Assembly (NCBI GenBank): GCA_004352715.1
Contig: SCFE01000003.1
Span: 5,083,128-5,147,127, forward strand
Direction: 5' to 3'
DNA: 64,000 nucleotides
Source of the DNA: Hofstenia miamia
Lineage: Eukaryota > Xenacoelomorpha > Acoela
The notes under the pieces were generated by a model that was not told the origin of the DNA, made no database searches, and saw nothing but the letters and a program-made list of their open reading frames with translations. Position 1 is the first letter of the stretch, and each line of letters begins with the position of its first letter. Below, in pieces: positions 53,812-64,000 of the stretch. The position numbers were made by a program, and so were the translations under genes.

Positions 53812-54611
53812 CACAGATAACAATTTTGGTTGTTTTTACGTTGTTTATGGTTGTTTCATACTTTTGGTTGTTGCAGCAACCATTAACATCATAATAACAA
53901 CCACTAATACTAATTTGAGCAACTAAAAATGTGATAATTTAAGATTCAAGCAGATGCTTGCAAGTAGAACTCACTTCATCATTTTGATTACTAGATCATT
54001 TTAATATAAAGAACGGAATTGCAAAATGCTTTTTTGAAATATTAAATTTGTGAAAAAGTATAATATACTTGGTAAGTGAATTTTCAAAATAATTTATTCA
54101 TGAATATTTGGACACCTTCAAATTATCTGTCAGATAAAAANNNNNNNNNNNNNNNNNNNNNNNNNNNNNNNNNNNNNNNNNNNNNNNNNNNNNNNNNNNN
54201 NNNNNNNNNNNNNNNNNNNNNNNNNNNNNNNNNNNNNNNNNNNNNNNNNNNNNNNNNNNNNNNNNNNNNNNNNNNNNNNNNNNNNNNNNNNNNNNNNNNN
54301 NNNNNNNNNNNNNNNCCTTTGTTGGGCTTGTGTTAGTTTAAACAGCAATGTTTGAACTGATTATCAATATAAATTTGATGTATTGCATATAAAAGTAATG
54401 CTAGAACAATCATGGGCAACATAAAATAATGTTGTTATGACCTAAAAATAGTGCTTTTTTATTCAGAAAAAACAACCAAAAAGCAACCTAATGTGACGTT
54501 GTTGGAACAACGTTGTTTAGACCAGTCAAAAGGGTACCATTTCAATGTTAAAACAACCATAAAAAAACAACTAAAAAACAATGTTGTTTAGACCAAAATT
54601 TGTTATCTGGG
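53812..54611. mobile_element. TA-flanked inverted-repeat element rich in GTTGTTT/CAACAAC
   Basis: Left end CACAGATAACAATTTTGGTTG and right end ACCAAAATTTGTTATCTGGG (inverted CCCAGATAACAAATTTTGGT) match at about 17 of 20 positions. Each is bordered outside by TA (53810-53811, 54612-54613), as for TA-target elements. GTTGTTT words crowd the left arm and CAACCAAAA/AACAAC words the right arm. An N gap (54141-54315) hides the centre. No transposase was seen. Confidence 0.65.
54141..54315. other. Assembly gap
   Basis: Run of N inside the TA-flanked element. Confidence 1.
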
Positions 54612-54613
54612 TA

Positions 54614-55387
54614 TTTGCTTCAGTATTTTTTATCTAGCTCATTTAACAATAAACATCTCAGTTGTTTTCTTATATCTCATCTCACTATATAATAGCATGT
54701 AATTACCATGTATTCCTGCTAACTAATGGAATATTATCATCACTGTGTAATAAATTATAAGTGCATGTCCATGTTGAATTCAAACCAAAGGTTTATTATC
54801 TCTACATGTAACTGTACACCTAACTTAATGTGGTGCATAATTTGGTCTGCTAACTGTCTGAGAGCTATTTATTGCCTTCAGCACAGAAGAGTGACTCCCA
54901 AATTGGCACCAGAACTTACACAGATATTATAACTAACATAATGCAACCATAGAAATAATGGTAAGGTAAAAGCAAACACAGTATGAGTAAGTTAAATTCT
55001 ATTGATTAATCTCTCCATTGTTTTTCATATTTATATCAAATCATAGCTTTCACCTGTCTTGTTTACAAGTGTAAACATCACATATTCCCTCACAAATTAA
55101 ATTGAGCAATAACATGTTAGCACCAATCAAGAGGACATTACTTTGGCTTCATGCTTAAACATAAAATTTCATCATACTGACATCACTGAAAATTACAAAA
55201 ATTAAATGGGCACAATGTCCTGGAGTGACTCTACAATATATATATATATATNNNNNNNNNNNNNNNNNNNNNNNNNNNNNNNNNNNNNNNNNNNNNNNNN
55301 NNNNNNNNNNNNNNNNNNNNNNNNNNNNNNNNNNNNNNNNNNNNNNNNNNNNNNNNNNNNNNNNNNNNNNNNNNNNNNNNNNNNNNN

Positions 55388-55449
<62 letters not shown>

Positions 55450-55900
55450 GGCATAAAAACATTTTTCAATCATTTCTTTACACTTAAAGACAATTGCTAA
55501 TTTCAACACTAGTAAAATGAAATTTTTGCAATATACATTTTGACGTTATGAAATGGTGGATAATTGTTCCAACAATTATTGAATAACCATTATATTTCAG
55601 AATATATGCTATAAAATGTTCTTATATTGTAGCATAATTGATCAGTTAAGCTGCTAGAACTAAAATTGAAGAGAGAAGAAAGAAACAGATGAGTCAAAAC
55701 AACTAAACAACTTAAATGATGAATTGTGCTTAATTAGATTTGTTAAATTAACATACAAAATTATAAAAGCAAAGTGTTTGCCAAATAACCAATTTGACAA
55801 ATCATTGAGGGTGTAATTGGTTCTCATTATTTTTAGCCAACTAGGCAGAACAGTCTAGTTAATTAAAAACAAATCATGAACAATTTAAATTACTGGAGCA
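54614..55900. other. No gene; (TA)n tract with gap
   Basis: (TA)n at 55238-55251 and 55388-55446 on either side of an N run (55252-55387), probably one long tract. The rest is AT-rich without motifs. Confidence 0.7.
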
Positions 55901-57962
55901 CAACCAAAACCTTATAGCACTCAAAATATACAAACAACTGGTCATTTAATCACATAAGAAGCAGAAAACAATACTCTCAAGCAGCAGATAAAAAGCACCA
56001 GCACTCAATTAAATAATCTGCAATTCATTCAAAAAACAGTATATTAAACCAAAAACTCCTGTAATTGCTACACAGCCTATTCCAATTAAAAAAATTAGAG
56101 CACATCATGATAAACAGTCCCCTGCTGTCATAGATAACAATAAATATTCTCAATTGATGCCTATTATTATTTTTGACAATACACCACTGAGGATTCAATT
56201 TCCTCAATCACTGATCAGTGATAAATTGGATATAAAATATCCAATAAATTAAAAACCCTTGAGAATCCTCAATCAAAAAAAAACTTTAAATCAATCAAAT
56301 CTACCACTGATAGCAATCAATGAGAATTTAAAAATTTGCATGCCTCCACAACACTTCTCTGGCAAGGTTGCACAAGGGCATGCACTTGCACTGTCTCAAG
56401 TTTTTAGTCAGCTAAAGCATATAACTATTACCTTACAGTAGGCACTTCAATAAAATCCAACTATGAATTACTAATTTAAAATTTTTATGATCATTTCCAT
56501 GCACCAACAGCATGTAATCAATATAAAATTCTATTAAATAACAAAATGTATAAAAAGAATGACAATATTGAAAAATATATTTCACAAATTGAACACCTCT
56601 GTAGAGTGAGTTGCATGTCTTCCAAATGGTCTTTGCATGATCTGCTTAGACACATTGCCTACAGGATGCCACTACTCATCAGTTGCTGATTTGAACAGAA
56701 ATGAGGTCCAAAAGATAAATTATCAATTTTTATTAAAAAAACTGTTGAAGCAAAACTTCAAATTTGAAACTATACTAAAATCTCAAATCAAATTAAATTG
56801 ATTAACAATACCACATTATTTATTCTAAAATCAATAAACCTATAATAAAAAATTCCTTACTATCAATGGATACCAATACCAAATCTGAACCATCATATGT
56901 TGATAAAGGTTGTTATTATACAGATGATAGTAATATATAAGAATCAAGTTCCAAATTTGAAGAGGATTTAAACTACTAAGAGCACTCACAGCCATGCAGG
57001 AATGGTCCTTGTAACAACACAATTATACAAGAACACAATACCACTAACTGGTGCCTTGGTATCTATAATTGCAGACACCTGTGCAAACCAAATCAGCATT
57101 ACTAGAAATCACATTAATCCACACAATTAATTAATGCATAAGGCGATTATCTTGATACCAAAGGAATCATGGATAATTTAGAATTCACAGTCGTGAACAA
57201 TAAATTCTGCCATGATATGTTAATAGTTGAAACTACCCAATTTTTTCTTGGCAAAGACTTCTTAGAAAAATACAATTGTATCCTAAACTTTCAGGATAAA
57301 ATATTAACCATAGACCTCAAAAATAAACACATCACAATGCAGTTACAAACATTGATAACCAAACCATTACACTATAGACTACATCCAGGCAATATCATTA
57401 AGATAGAACCATTCAGCTGGCATTTCATTACCTTGCAATCAAAACAACCCATTCACTCTGATATCATTATCAGTAACCAGCAAGGTAAACTCTAAAAAAA
57501 GCCATCATATAGGCTTCTATGCTCAAATGTCACATTAACCAAGTAACCACAGCTATATTAAATAAAAACAAAATCTGATAACCAATCATCACTGTAGTCA
57601 AATCAAAAATGAAACCAATACTTTTGTTAGAAATGGTCACTCTCAACAATAAAACAAATACTATTCCAATAATTAACAATGTAACTCATCCACATTTGTC
57701 TTTAAATGAAATCAATCTATTAAATTCCACTCTGAAACAACATGCAAAATTGCATTTTGTTTTAAAAAATAAGTTTCAAAAGTCAAATTTAAAAAAAACT
57801 GAAAAAATTGGTCAGACAGACCCTGTCAAGCTTGGCTACCTACCATGCAGAAAAATGCAAATTTGGCAATGGTGTAAAATAGAGTTCAGGAATGGTACAA
57901 AAATACTAAATTTGAAGAAAATCACAGGGTATAGATACAATTATTTGATTCTGTCACTTTGA
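55900..57962 (+). mobile_element. LTR-retrotransposon relic (gag-like and protease region)
   Basis: Broken Gln/Asn/Ile-rich frames at 55900-56950 could be a gag. A retropepsin follows: NTIPLTGALVSIIADTCANQ (57035-57095), then a stop, then FFLGKDFLEKYNCILNFQDK (57240-57300). LGxDFL after the D-T-x box is the usual order in Ty3/Gypsy and related proteases. A PR-RT linker-like frame lies at 57609-57962. No reverse transcriptase was found after it. LTRs were not identified. Confidence 0.55.
57035..57495 (+). pseudogene. Retropepsin with DTC in place of DTG
   Basis: The active-site triad reads D-T-C at about 57073-57081, followed by A-N-Q-I-S-I, where DTG[AS] is expected. Stops follow near 57127, and the second half (57169-57495) has the conserved LGKDFL. 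The loss of Gly and the stop show that the enzyme is dead. Confidence 0.6.
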
Positions 57963-58089
57963 TTTTAGTAGGAGACAATTGAAACATGTTATTACATAGG
58001 AACAAAATCAATATTAAATGAAGTATTATAATATAGTATATTAAAAGCTCATTTAAATCTCAATCAAGTTAATATGTAATTTGAGATAA

Positions 58090-58380
58090 ATATATTACTA
58101 TAATTTGAGGAACAAGTATTTATTTTTTGAAAATCTATATTGTCACTTTTTTCCATGGTCTTTGTTGGGTATGATTCAAAGTAGTGTCCAGGTGGAGTAC
58201 ACTGATGTGTGGTTAAACTCCGGGTCTGCACAGAACAATTGTACTCGGTGCTCACCCTGTACTATGTCATCTTCATCTAGAGATCTGATGAGAACCAAAT
58301 GGGAATCTCATGGGGCTCTCACAATAACTTCCATGGGCATCAGTTTGTGAATGGAAGTCCAAACTTGCATCATGTACAAC
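58090..58380 (-). other. Possible coding remnant, unrecognised
   Basis: On the minus strand, LMPMEVIVRAP, one stop, then a coding-like stretch SLDEDDIVQGEHRVQLFCAD and FNHTSVYSTWTLL. An acceptor-like TTTGGTTCTCATCAG lies before SLDEDD. GC content is higher than around it. It could be an exon or a repeat-derived pseudogene. Confidence 0.25.
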
Positions 58381-58791
58381 TCGTTTTTTGGTTTTACTTC
58401 TGTATAACTTTTTTGAAAAACACTTTTTTAAATGCTTCCATTTTTGTTAATCAATATTTAATCAAATTTAAAGTAATTTAATAAAAATCTTGAAAACGAC
58501 TAGTCTTATTGTAGAATCTTGCCAACCTTCCTACTAGTAAGTCTTAGCTTAATTTAGGAGCTGCTGTGACAATTGGTTCCTCCTTAGATAGTATGGTAGT
58601 TGACAGACTCCAATCTCCATCTCTCTTCTTTCAGTTCTATTGTTTAGCCATTAACTGATTAAAATATTATCTCATCAACTAACATGGATACGAAACTAAC
58701 GACTATTATTTTTAGATCCAAGACACGAGACAGAGGGTACAAAGTACAGGGTACACTTACCCGACCTGCAACAAAGCACAAAAGAGGAATC

Positions 58792-59760
58792 NNNNNNNNN
58801 NNNNNNNNNNNNNNNNNNNNNNNNNNNNNNNNNNNNNNNNNNNNNNNNNNNNNNNNNNNNNNNNNNNNNNNNNNNNNNNNNNNNNNNNNNNNNNNNNNNN
58901 NNNNNNNNNNNNNNNNNNNNNNNNNNNNNNNNNNNNNNNNNNNNNNNNNNNNNNNNNNNNNNNNNNNNNNNNNNNNNNNNNNNNNNNNNNNNNNNNNNNN
59001 NNNNNNNNNNNNNNNNNNNNNNNNNNNNNNNNNNNNNNNNNNNNNNNNNNNNNNNNNNNNNNNNNNNNNNNNNNNNNNNNNNNNNNNNNNNNNNNNNNNN
59101 NNNNNNNNNNNNNNNNNNNNNNNNNNNNNNNNNNNNNNNNNNNNNNNNNNNNNNNNNNNNNNNNNNNNNNNNNNNNNNNNNNNNNNNNNNNNNNNNNNNN
59201 NNNNNNNNNNNNNNNNNNNNNNNNNNNNNNNNNNNNNNNNNNNNNNNNNNNNNNNNNNNNNNNNNNNNNNNNNNNNNNNNNNNNNNNNNNNNNNNNNNNN
59301 NNNNNNNNNNNNNNNNNNNNNNNNNNNNNNNNNNNNNNNNNNNNNNNNNNNNNNNNNNNNNNNNNNNNNNNNNNNNNNNNNNNNNNNNNNNNNNNNNNNN
59401 NNNNNNNNNNNNNNNNNNNNNNNNNNNNNNNNNNNNNNNNNNNNNNNNNNNNNNNNNNNNNNNNNNNNNNNNNNNNNNNNNNNNNNNNNNNNNNNNNNNN
59501 NNNNNNNNNNNNNNNNNNNNNNNNNNNNNNNNNNNNNNNNNNNNNNNNNNNNNNNNNNNNNNNNNNNNNNNNNNNNNNNNNNNNNNNNNNNNNNNNNNNN
59601 NNNNNNNNNNNNNNNNNNNNNNNNNNNNNNNNNNNNNNNNNNNNNNNNNNNNNNNNNNNNNNNNNNNNNNNNNNNNNNNNNNNNNNNNNNNNNNNNNNNN
59701 NNNNNNNNNNNNNNNNNNNNNNNNNNNNNNNNNNNNNNNNNNNNNNNNNNNNNNNNNNNN
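58792..59760. other. Assembly gap
   Basis: Run of N. Confidence 1.
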
Positions 59761-59980
59761 GTCTGCTGATTATGCACTTCTGCCTTAATTAGCAGTTGCG
59801 ATTTAGGTCTAGTGCCTTTTTGCCAAATAAATTAATATCAAAAATTACTGCATTATAAATTTACAAATAACTAATTAATCATAATCATATGTTTTTACAA
59901 TTAATATTTTATTTTAATATTCAGTCTTAGTTTCTTCTTCCTTTTTTTCTTAGTTTGACCACATATGATTCAGATTACGA

Positions 59981-60610
59981 TTATGTTCCACTCCCCCTCC
60001 AGCACAGCCAATTAAGGATCACAACTCTTTCACCATGGACCATCTCGACCGCTTGTTTTATCATTTTGTTAGCATCCTGCATCTCCCATTCTGTTTTCTC
60101 GAATTTTTCGTTCTTCGTTAACTTCAGCACAACCTCTTTTTCTGTTGTAACCAATTTTTTATGTCTTAAGAACATCAGATTCCTCAGTTTATTCGAAATC
60201 GTACACATGCTCTGTAGCTCATTGAGTTTACAGTTGAATTCTTCATAGTACTTTTGATATAGCTTTAATCCTTTAATCGCTATCATTAACGTCATCATGG
60301 CATCTACCCTGCACGTATGTGATAATTCTAGACGTACCGTCGTTTCCAGATAAAAGAATTCGTAAGTCGACCTCAAAGATTTCGATATTGATGCTTCATC
60401 GTAAAATGTGCTTATATTATTTCTTATTTCTTCTTGCGTTATCTGGTCTGGATCATTTTTCCCTAGGCGTATCATCGTTATTATTTCTACTCTACACATC
60501 ACATCGTAGTATCTGTATTCAGAACTCCATAGTTCACCCCATACTATATCGTTAATCCCAGAAAATAGAATCACCGTCTTTGTGCTTCTCTTCTTGATTT
60601 CATTTCGCAC
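59981..60610 (-). CDS. Uncharacterised ORF downstream of retropepsin (part 3)
   Basis: 209 open codons with a strongly coding-like, charged, helical composition (for example EEFNCKLNELQSMCTI, KKLVTTEKEVVLKLTKNEKF). No domain recognised; no clear transmembrane segment near the end. The frame changes from the ORF at 60725-61465 at about 60720, and the piece may be its continuation after a frameshift. GC content is higher than in the flanking DNA. It probably belongs to the same retroelement as the protease at 62133-62741. Confidence 0.5.
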   Translation of the reverse strand: MRNEIKKRSTKTVILFSGINDIVWGELWSSEYRYYDVMCRVEIITMIRLGKNDPDQITQEEIRNNISTFYDEASISKSLRSTYEFFYLETTVRLELSHTCRVDAMMTLMIAIKGLKLYQKYYEEFNCKLNELQSMCTISNKLRNLMFLRHKKLVTTEKEVVLKLTKNEKFEKTEWEMQDANKMIKQAVEMVHGERVVILNWLCWRGSGT

Positions 60611-60724
60611 TTTTCTAATCTGTTTGTGTATAGCCTCACCTTTGTTGTATAAATTGTATGGGGTTACGGCACCTTCAATGAATACTCTTTCTTTGTTGTC
60701 ATTTTTGCTTAGAATTTCTTTTGA

Positions 60725-61465
60725 TTACTTGTACCTCTCGTCCCTAACAATTCTTTCAGCATCTTCCAATTTATTTATGTAGGTGTTCTCTTCATGCCAA
60801 AAAGCTTTCACTTGTTTTTTCTTTTTCAATCGCCATGTAGGTAATAGCATTGGTACGAATATTGTCGGGGGTGGTGTGCATTTTAACAATGTGGTTAATG
60901 TCTCTTTTTCAATGTTTTCATATGATCCCTCCATGTTTGACGTTGTTGCCATCCCAAAAGTCGCGGGGTAGTTATTTTTACTGGTGTTTACACTTTCCCA
61001 GAAGGCATTTGTTAATCCATGTCTCATTAAATTTTTCGCAGTTTCTGCTTTCATTACGATTTTCGATGTGATGCACTCAATGTCGACTGCTAACTGATTG
61101 TTCAGTTGTAACATTTGTGTAATCTCTTGTCTTGTGAAAGCTTCGGTACATAGGATTTTTATCATTGACTTGGTTTCTCTCTCATAGACTTCTCCGTATA
61201 TTCTTTGAACTATGTTATCCGTTTTTTCTCGTCGTACCGTTATTTCCACTAGGAGACATTCAACATCTGTATCAACCCAAAAGATTTCACTTGGTTCTTT
61301 TTCGCCCCACTTCTCTAAGTTCACTTTGTCTATTTCTCTCTGTGTATTGGGCGTGAGCGCAATTGTATTCGATTGTAGCTGCATTTCCTCCATTCTCATC
61401 TCTTCCTGTGATTTACTGACCATCTCTATAATTTCGATTGGTCTGTTTTCACCCTCTTTGCGCAT
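60725..61465 (-). CDS. Uncharacterised ORF downstream of retropepsin (part 2)
   Basis: 246 open codons, mostly helical and charged, with Cys at intervals (VECLLVE, ILCTEAF, IECITSK, LLKCTPPPTIFVP) and a basic patch WRLKKKKQ. No family recognised; an env-like or gag-like role is possible but unproven. It continues the minus-strand direction of the protease and is followed by another open piece at 59981-60610. Confidence 0.5.
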   Translation of the reverse strand: MRKEGENRPIEIIEMVSKSQEEMRMEEMQLQSNTIALTPNTQREIDKVNLEKWGEKEPSEIFWVDTDVECLLVEITVRREKTDNIVQRIYGEVYERETKSMIKILCTEAFTRQEITQMLQLNNQLAVDIECITSKIVMKAETAKNLMRHGLTNAFWESVNTSKNNYPATFGMATTSNMEGSYENIEKETLTTLLKCTPPPTIFVPMLLPTWRLKKKKQVKAFWHEENTYINKLEDAERIVRDERYK

Positions 61466-62056
61466 AATCTCTGATTTTTAATGATTTTCGTATAGGCGCA
61501 CTGTGGGTAGTCTCGGACATATTTCTTCATTTCATTCGTGATAATCTTGTTAACTTGTTTTTCTGCTATTCTCTGTATCGTGTCCATCGTACTTGCGCTC
61601 TCTCTCCGTATTAAGTTTCTCGTCGTCAGCCATGGCTGCTGTCTTATTGCTTTCAATTTCGTATTTGACGTGGCTCCCCACATGGATTTCTTTGCTTCAT
61701 CATTTACTATATCTATCTCAGCAGGGCATATTCCTGTTTTGTTGGCAAGTTCTACTATGCTTGGTCTTCCAAGTGTCTGTTGCTGCATTAGCAAACGTAC
61801 NNNNNNNNNNNTCTCTCCATATTAAGTCTCTCATCATCAGCCATGGCTGCTGTCTTATTGCTTTCAATTTCGTATTTGACATGGCTCCCCACATGAATTT
61901 CTTTGCTTCGTCATTTACTATATCTATCTCAGCAGGGCATATTCCTGTTTTGTTGGCGAGTTCTACTATGCTTGGTCTTCCAAGTGTCTGTTGCTGCATT
62001 AGTAAACGTACATAGTATTTTTCGAACTTCTGCTGTATCTTTTTGGTTGGTGACAA
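61426..62056 (-). pseudogene. Uncharacterised ORF downstream of retropepsin (part 1), duplicated
   Basis: It begins SPTKKIQQKFEKYYVRLL and contains RPSIVELANKTGICPAEIDI (possibly helix-turn-helix-like) followed by W-G-A and a basic end. A 200-bp part is present twice (61601-61800 and 61812-62011) around an 11-N join, with about 95% identity, so one copy may be an allele. The later part (61426-61600) runs into the next ORF by frameshift. Confidence 0.45.
61601..62011. repeat. 200-bp direct duplication around an 11-N gap
   Basis: 61601-61800 and 61812-62011 are equal in length, both start TCTCTCC and end AAACGTAC, and differ at about ten positions. Confidence 0.9.
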
Positions 62057-62132
62057 AGATAATATGTCAATGTATTGTAACAGCCATTGCTTTATGTTGT
62101 TTGGTATCGGTGATATAGCTATTTCATATCAC

Positions 62133-62741
62133 TTATTTTTGGCCATGCTCTTTCTTTCCTTCTTTGACAGTACATAAACTTGATGGGATTGATACCCTTT
62201 TTGTGTTTATACCAATTTGACTGTATATCATCATTTCTATATTCATTGCCGCTCTTGTTTCTATCTCGCACATTTTCCAATTGTTTGGCAGTATCTTGAC
62301 ATCTTGTGTCAACTTAAATGTTACAATATCATTTGCTTCTTTGTCTTCATAAGTCGTTATCACTTCTTCTTGCACCGTTATTGTCTTCTTGTTGTAGTCA
62401 ATGATGCACTTATTATCAATTAAGAAATCATTTCCTAATATTATTTCATATGGTAGTTGGTTTTTCTCAGTGTCAATTACTGTGAACGTTTGGAAAAATG
62501 TAGTGTTAGCTAACCTTATTGGTATCTTTTCCAATTTCCCTTTTACGTCTATATAGTCGCCTGACGCATTTATCAGCCTATTCTTTTCATTATTCAGTTC
62601 CTTTCTTTGAAAACCAACTTTTGCTGCGCACTCGTCCATTATTATTGATATTACTGCTCCCGTATCCACTGTTGCATTTACCATTACACCATTGATCACA
62701 ACTGTTATTGTGTTCGTTTTCAGCAGGTCAGTAACTATCAA
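62133..62741 (-). CDS. Retropepsin-like aspartic protease ORF of an LTR-type element
   Basis: 202 open codons. Residues 22-34 read NATVDTGAVISII with the catalytic DTGA at 26-29, and 101-107 read ILGNDFL, the conserved block before the C-terminal strands. This is the retroviral-type protease fold that processes Gag-Pol. The frame starts after a stop near 62750 and no good ATG is visible, so it may be expressed by frameshift from an upstream gag hidden in the gap (62810-63809). The C-terminal 60 residues (VKILPNNWKMCEIET) resemble the linker before a reverse transcriptase, but no RT follows within 2.6 kb. Confidence 0.75.
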   Translation of the reverse strand: MIVTDLLKTNTITVVINGVMVNATVDTGAVISIIMDECAAKVGFQRKELNNEKNRLINASGDYIDVKGKLEKIPIRLANTTFFQTFTVIDTEKNQLPYEIILGNDFLIDNKCIIDYNKKTITVQEEVITTYEDKEANDIVTFKLTQDVKILPNNWKMCEIETRAAMNIEMMIYSQIGINTKRVSIPSSLCTVKEGKKEHGQK

Positions 62742-62809
62742 TACGGGTGCTCAGTTTGTTGGAGACGGCGCTCCTTCTAGTTTAAATTCTCCATCTCTGT
62801 CGACTCAAT

Positions 62810-63809
62810 NNNNNNNNNNNNNNNNNNNNNNNNNNNNNNNNNNNNNNNNNNNNNNNNNNNNNNNNNNNNNNNNNNNNNNNNNNNNNNNNNNNNNNNNNNN
62901 NNNNNNNNNNNNNNNNNNNNNNNNNNNNNNNNNNNNNNNNNNNNNNNNNNNNNNNNNNNNNNNNNNNNNNNNNNNNNNNNNNNNNNNNNNNNNNNNNNNN
63001 NNNNNNNNNNNNNNNNNNNNNNNNNNNNNNNNNNNNNNNNNNNNNNNNNNNNNNNNNNNNNNNNNNNNNNNNNNNNNNNNNNNNNNNNNNNNNNNNNNNN
63101 NNNNNNNNNNNNNNNNNNNNNNNNNNNNNNNNNNNNNNNNNNNNNNNNNNNNNNNNNNNNNNNNNNNNNNNNNNNNNNNNNNNNNNNNNNNNNNNNNNNN
63201 NNNNNNNNNNNNNNNNNNNNNNNNNNNNNNNNNNNNNNNNNNNNNNNNNNNNNNNNNNNNNNNNNNNNNNNNNNNNNNNNNNNNNNNNNNNNNNNNNNNN
63301 NNNNNNNNNNNNNNNNNNNNNNNNNNNNNNNNNNNNNNNNNNNNNNNNNNNNNNNNNNNNNNNNNNNNNNNNNNNNNNNNNNNNNNNNNNNNNNNNNNNN
63401 NNNNNNNNNNNNNNNNNNNNNNNNNNNNNNNNNNNNNNNNNNNNNNNNNNNNNNNNNNNNNNNNNNNNNNNNNNNNNNNNNNNNNNNNNNNNNNNNNNNN
63501 NNNNNNNNNNNNNNNNNNNNNNNNNNNNNNNNNNNNNNNNNNNNNNNNNNNNNNNNNNNNNNNNNNNNNNNNNNNNNNNNNNNNNNNNNNNNNNNNNNNN
63601 NNNNNNNNNNNNNNNNNNNNNNNNNNNNNNNNNNNNNNNNNNNNNNNNNNNNNNNNNNNNNNNNNNNNNNNNNNNNNNNNNNNNNNNNNNNNNNNNNNNN
63701 NNNNNNNNNNNNNNNNNNNNNNNNNNNNNNNNNNNNNNNNNNNNNNNNNNNNNNNNNNNNNNNNNNNNNNNNNNNNNNNNNNNNNNNNNNNNNNNNNNNN
63801 NNNNNNNNN
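62810..63809. other. Assembly gap of 1000 N
   Basis: Exactly 1000 N, so probably a default gap of unknown true size. It hides sequence upstream of the retropepsin ORF. Confidence 1.
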
Positions 63810-64000
63810 CGCAAATATTTCTTCAAGCAAATAGGATGTTCTGGGATGCCACTGTAGTGAACGAAATAGTTTGAATGTTTGATTAAATTTTGATTCAATT
63901 AAAACATTTTCTGATATTTTACAGTGTTTTTACGAGCAGTCAATGCGGACCAATCTATTGCAATTTTTGCGATTTTGTTTTTCATGAGGTACAATTATTG
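63810..64000. other. No gene recognised
   Basis: Short AT-rich end of the window without motifs. Confidence 0.6.

Overview
This is a very AT-rich window, with (TA)n, (CAT)n and (TAA)n microsatellites and N-filled scaffold gaps, from a draft nuclear genome of a multicellular animal. Spliced exons, a UGA-encoded selenoprotein, CR1/Jockey-like and R2-type LINEs, Penelope-like elements, hAT transposons and a Polinton-like virus remnant all point to an invertebrate metazoan. A cnidarian such as Hydra would fit the composition and repeat content, but that is inference. No bacterial-type operon, CRISPR array, rRNA or intact tRNA gene was seen.

Layout. 1-3.9 kb: decayed Polinton/adintovirus-like block (capsid-like fragment, small PX-like protein, adenain-type cysteine protease, two unknown reading frames). 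4.0-5.2 and 11.7-12.8 kb: two rearranged copies of a complex repeat. 6.2-8.0 kb: LINE carrying a nested hAT element with perfect 8-bp target duplications. 8.9 kb: 43-codon ORF with a signal peptide. 13.4 kb: Penelope-like GIY-YIG relic. 15.5 kb: 55-codon gene with SILK and RVxF protein phosphatase 1 docking motifs, repeated at 19.9 kb. 16.8-19.2 kb: restriction-like-endonuclease LINE split by an insertion and gap. 20.5-21.4 kb: hAT/ZMYM1-like relic. 21.9-39.4 kb: a LINE graveyard (at least five copies, mostly minus strand) with a second Penelope-like relic and two candidate terminal exons of host genes (24.4 kb minus, 34.7 kb plus). 39.5-46.1 kb: mostly empty AT-rich DNA with a LINE 3' end and a hAT MITE. 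46.1-48.9 kb: minus-strand glutathione peroxidase (GPX4 type) with an in-frame TGA as selenocysteine; its intron holds a miniature LTR element. 52.1-54.6 kb: two inverted-repeat DNA elements. 55.9-58.0 kb: LTR-retroelement relic with a DTC protease. 60.0-62.7 kb: retropepsin ORF followed by about 2 kb of unrecognised colinear coding sequence.

How it works together. The gene best supported as functional is the selenoprotein glutathione peroxidase. The SILK/RVxF microprotein and the terminal exons at 24.4 and 34.7 kb are credible host coding sequence. Almost everything else is mobile DNA, often nested. Several one-base or short N joins are flanked by near-identical sequence (15866, 47667, 61801-61811, 17840-18333). 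This suggests unmerged haplotypes or contig overlaps, so local duplications should be read with caution.
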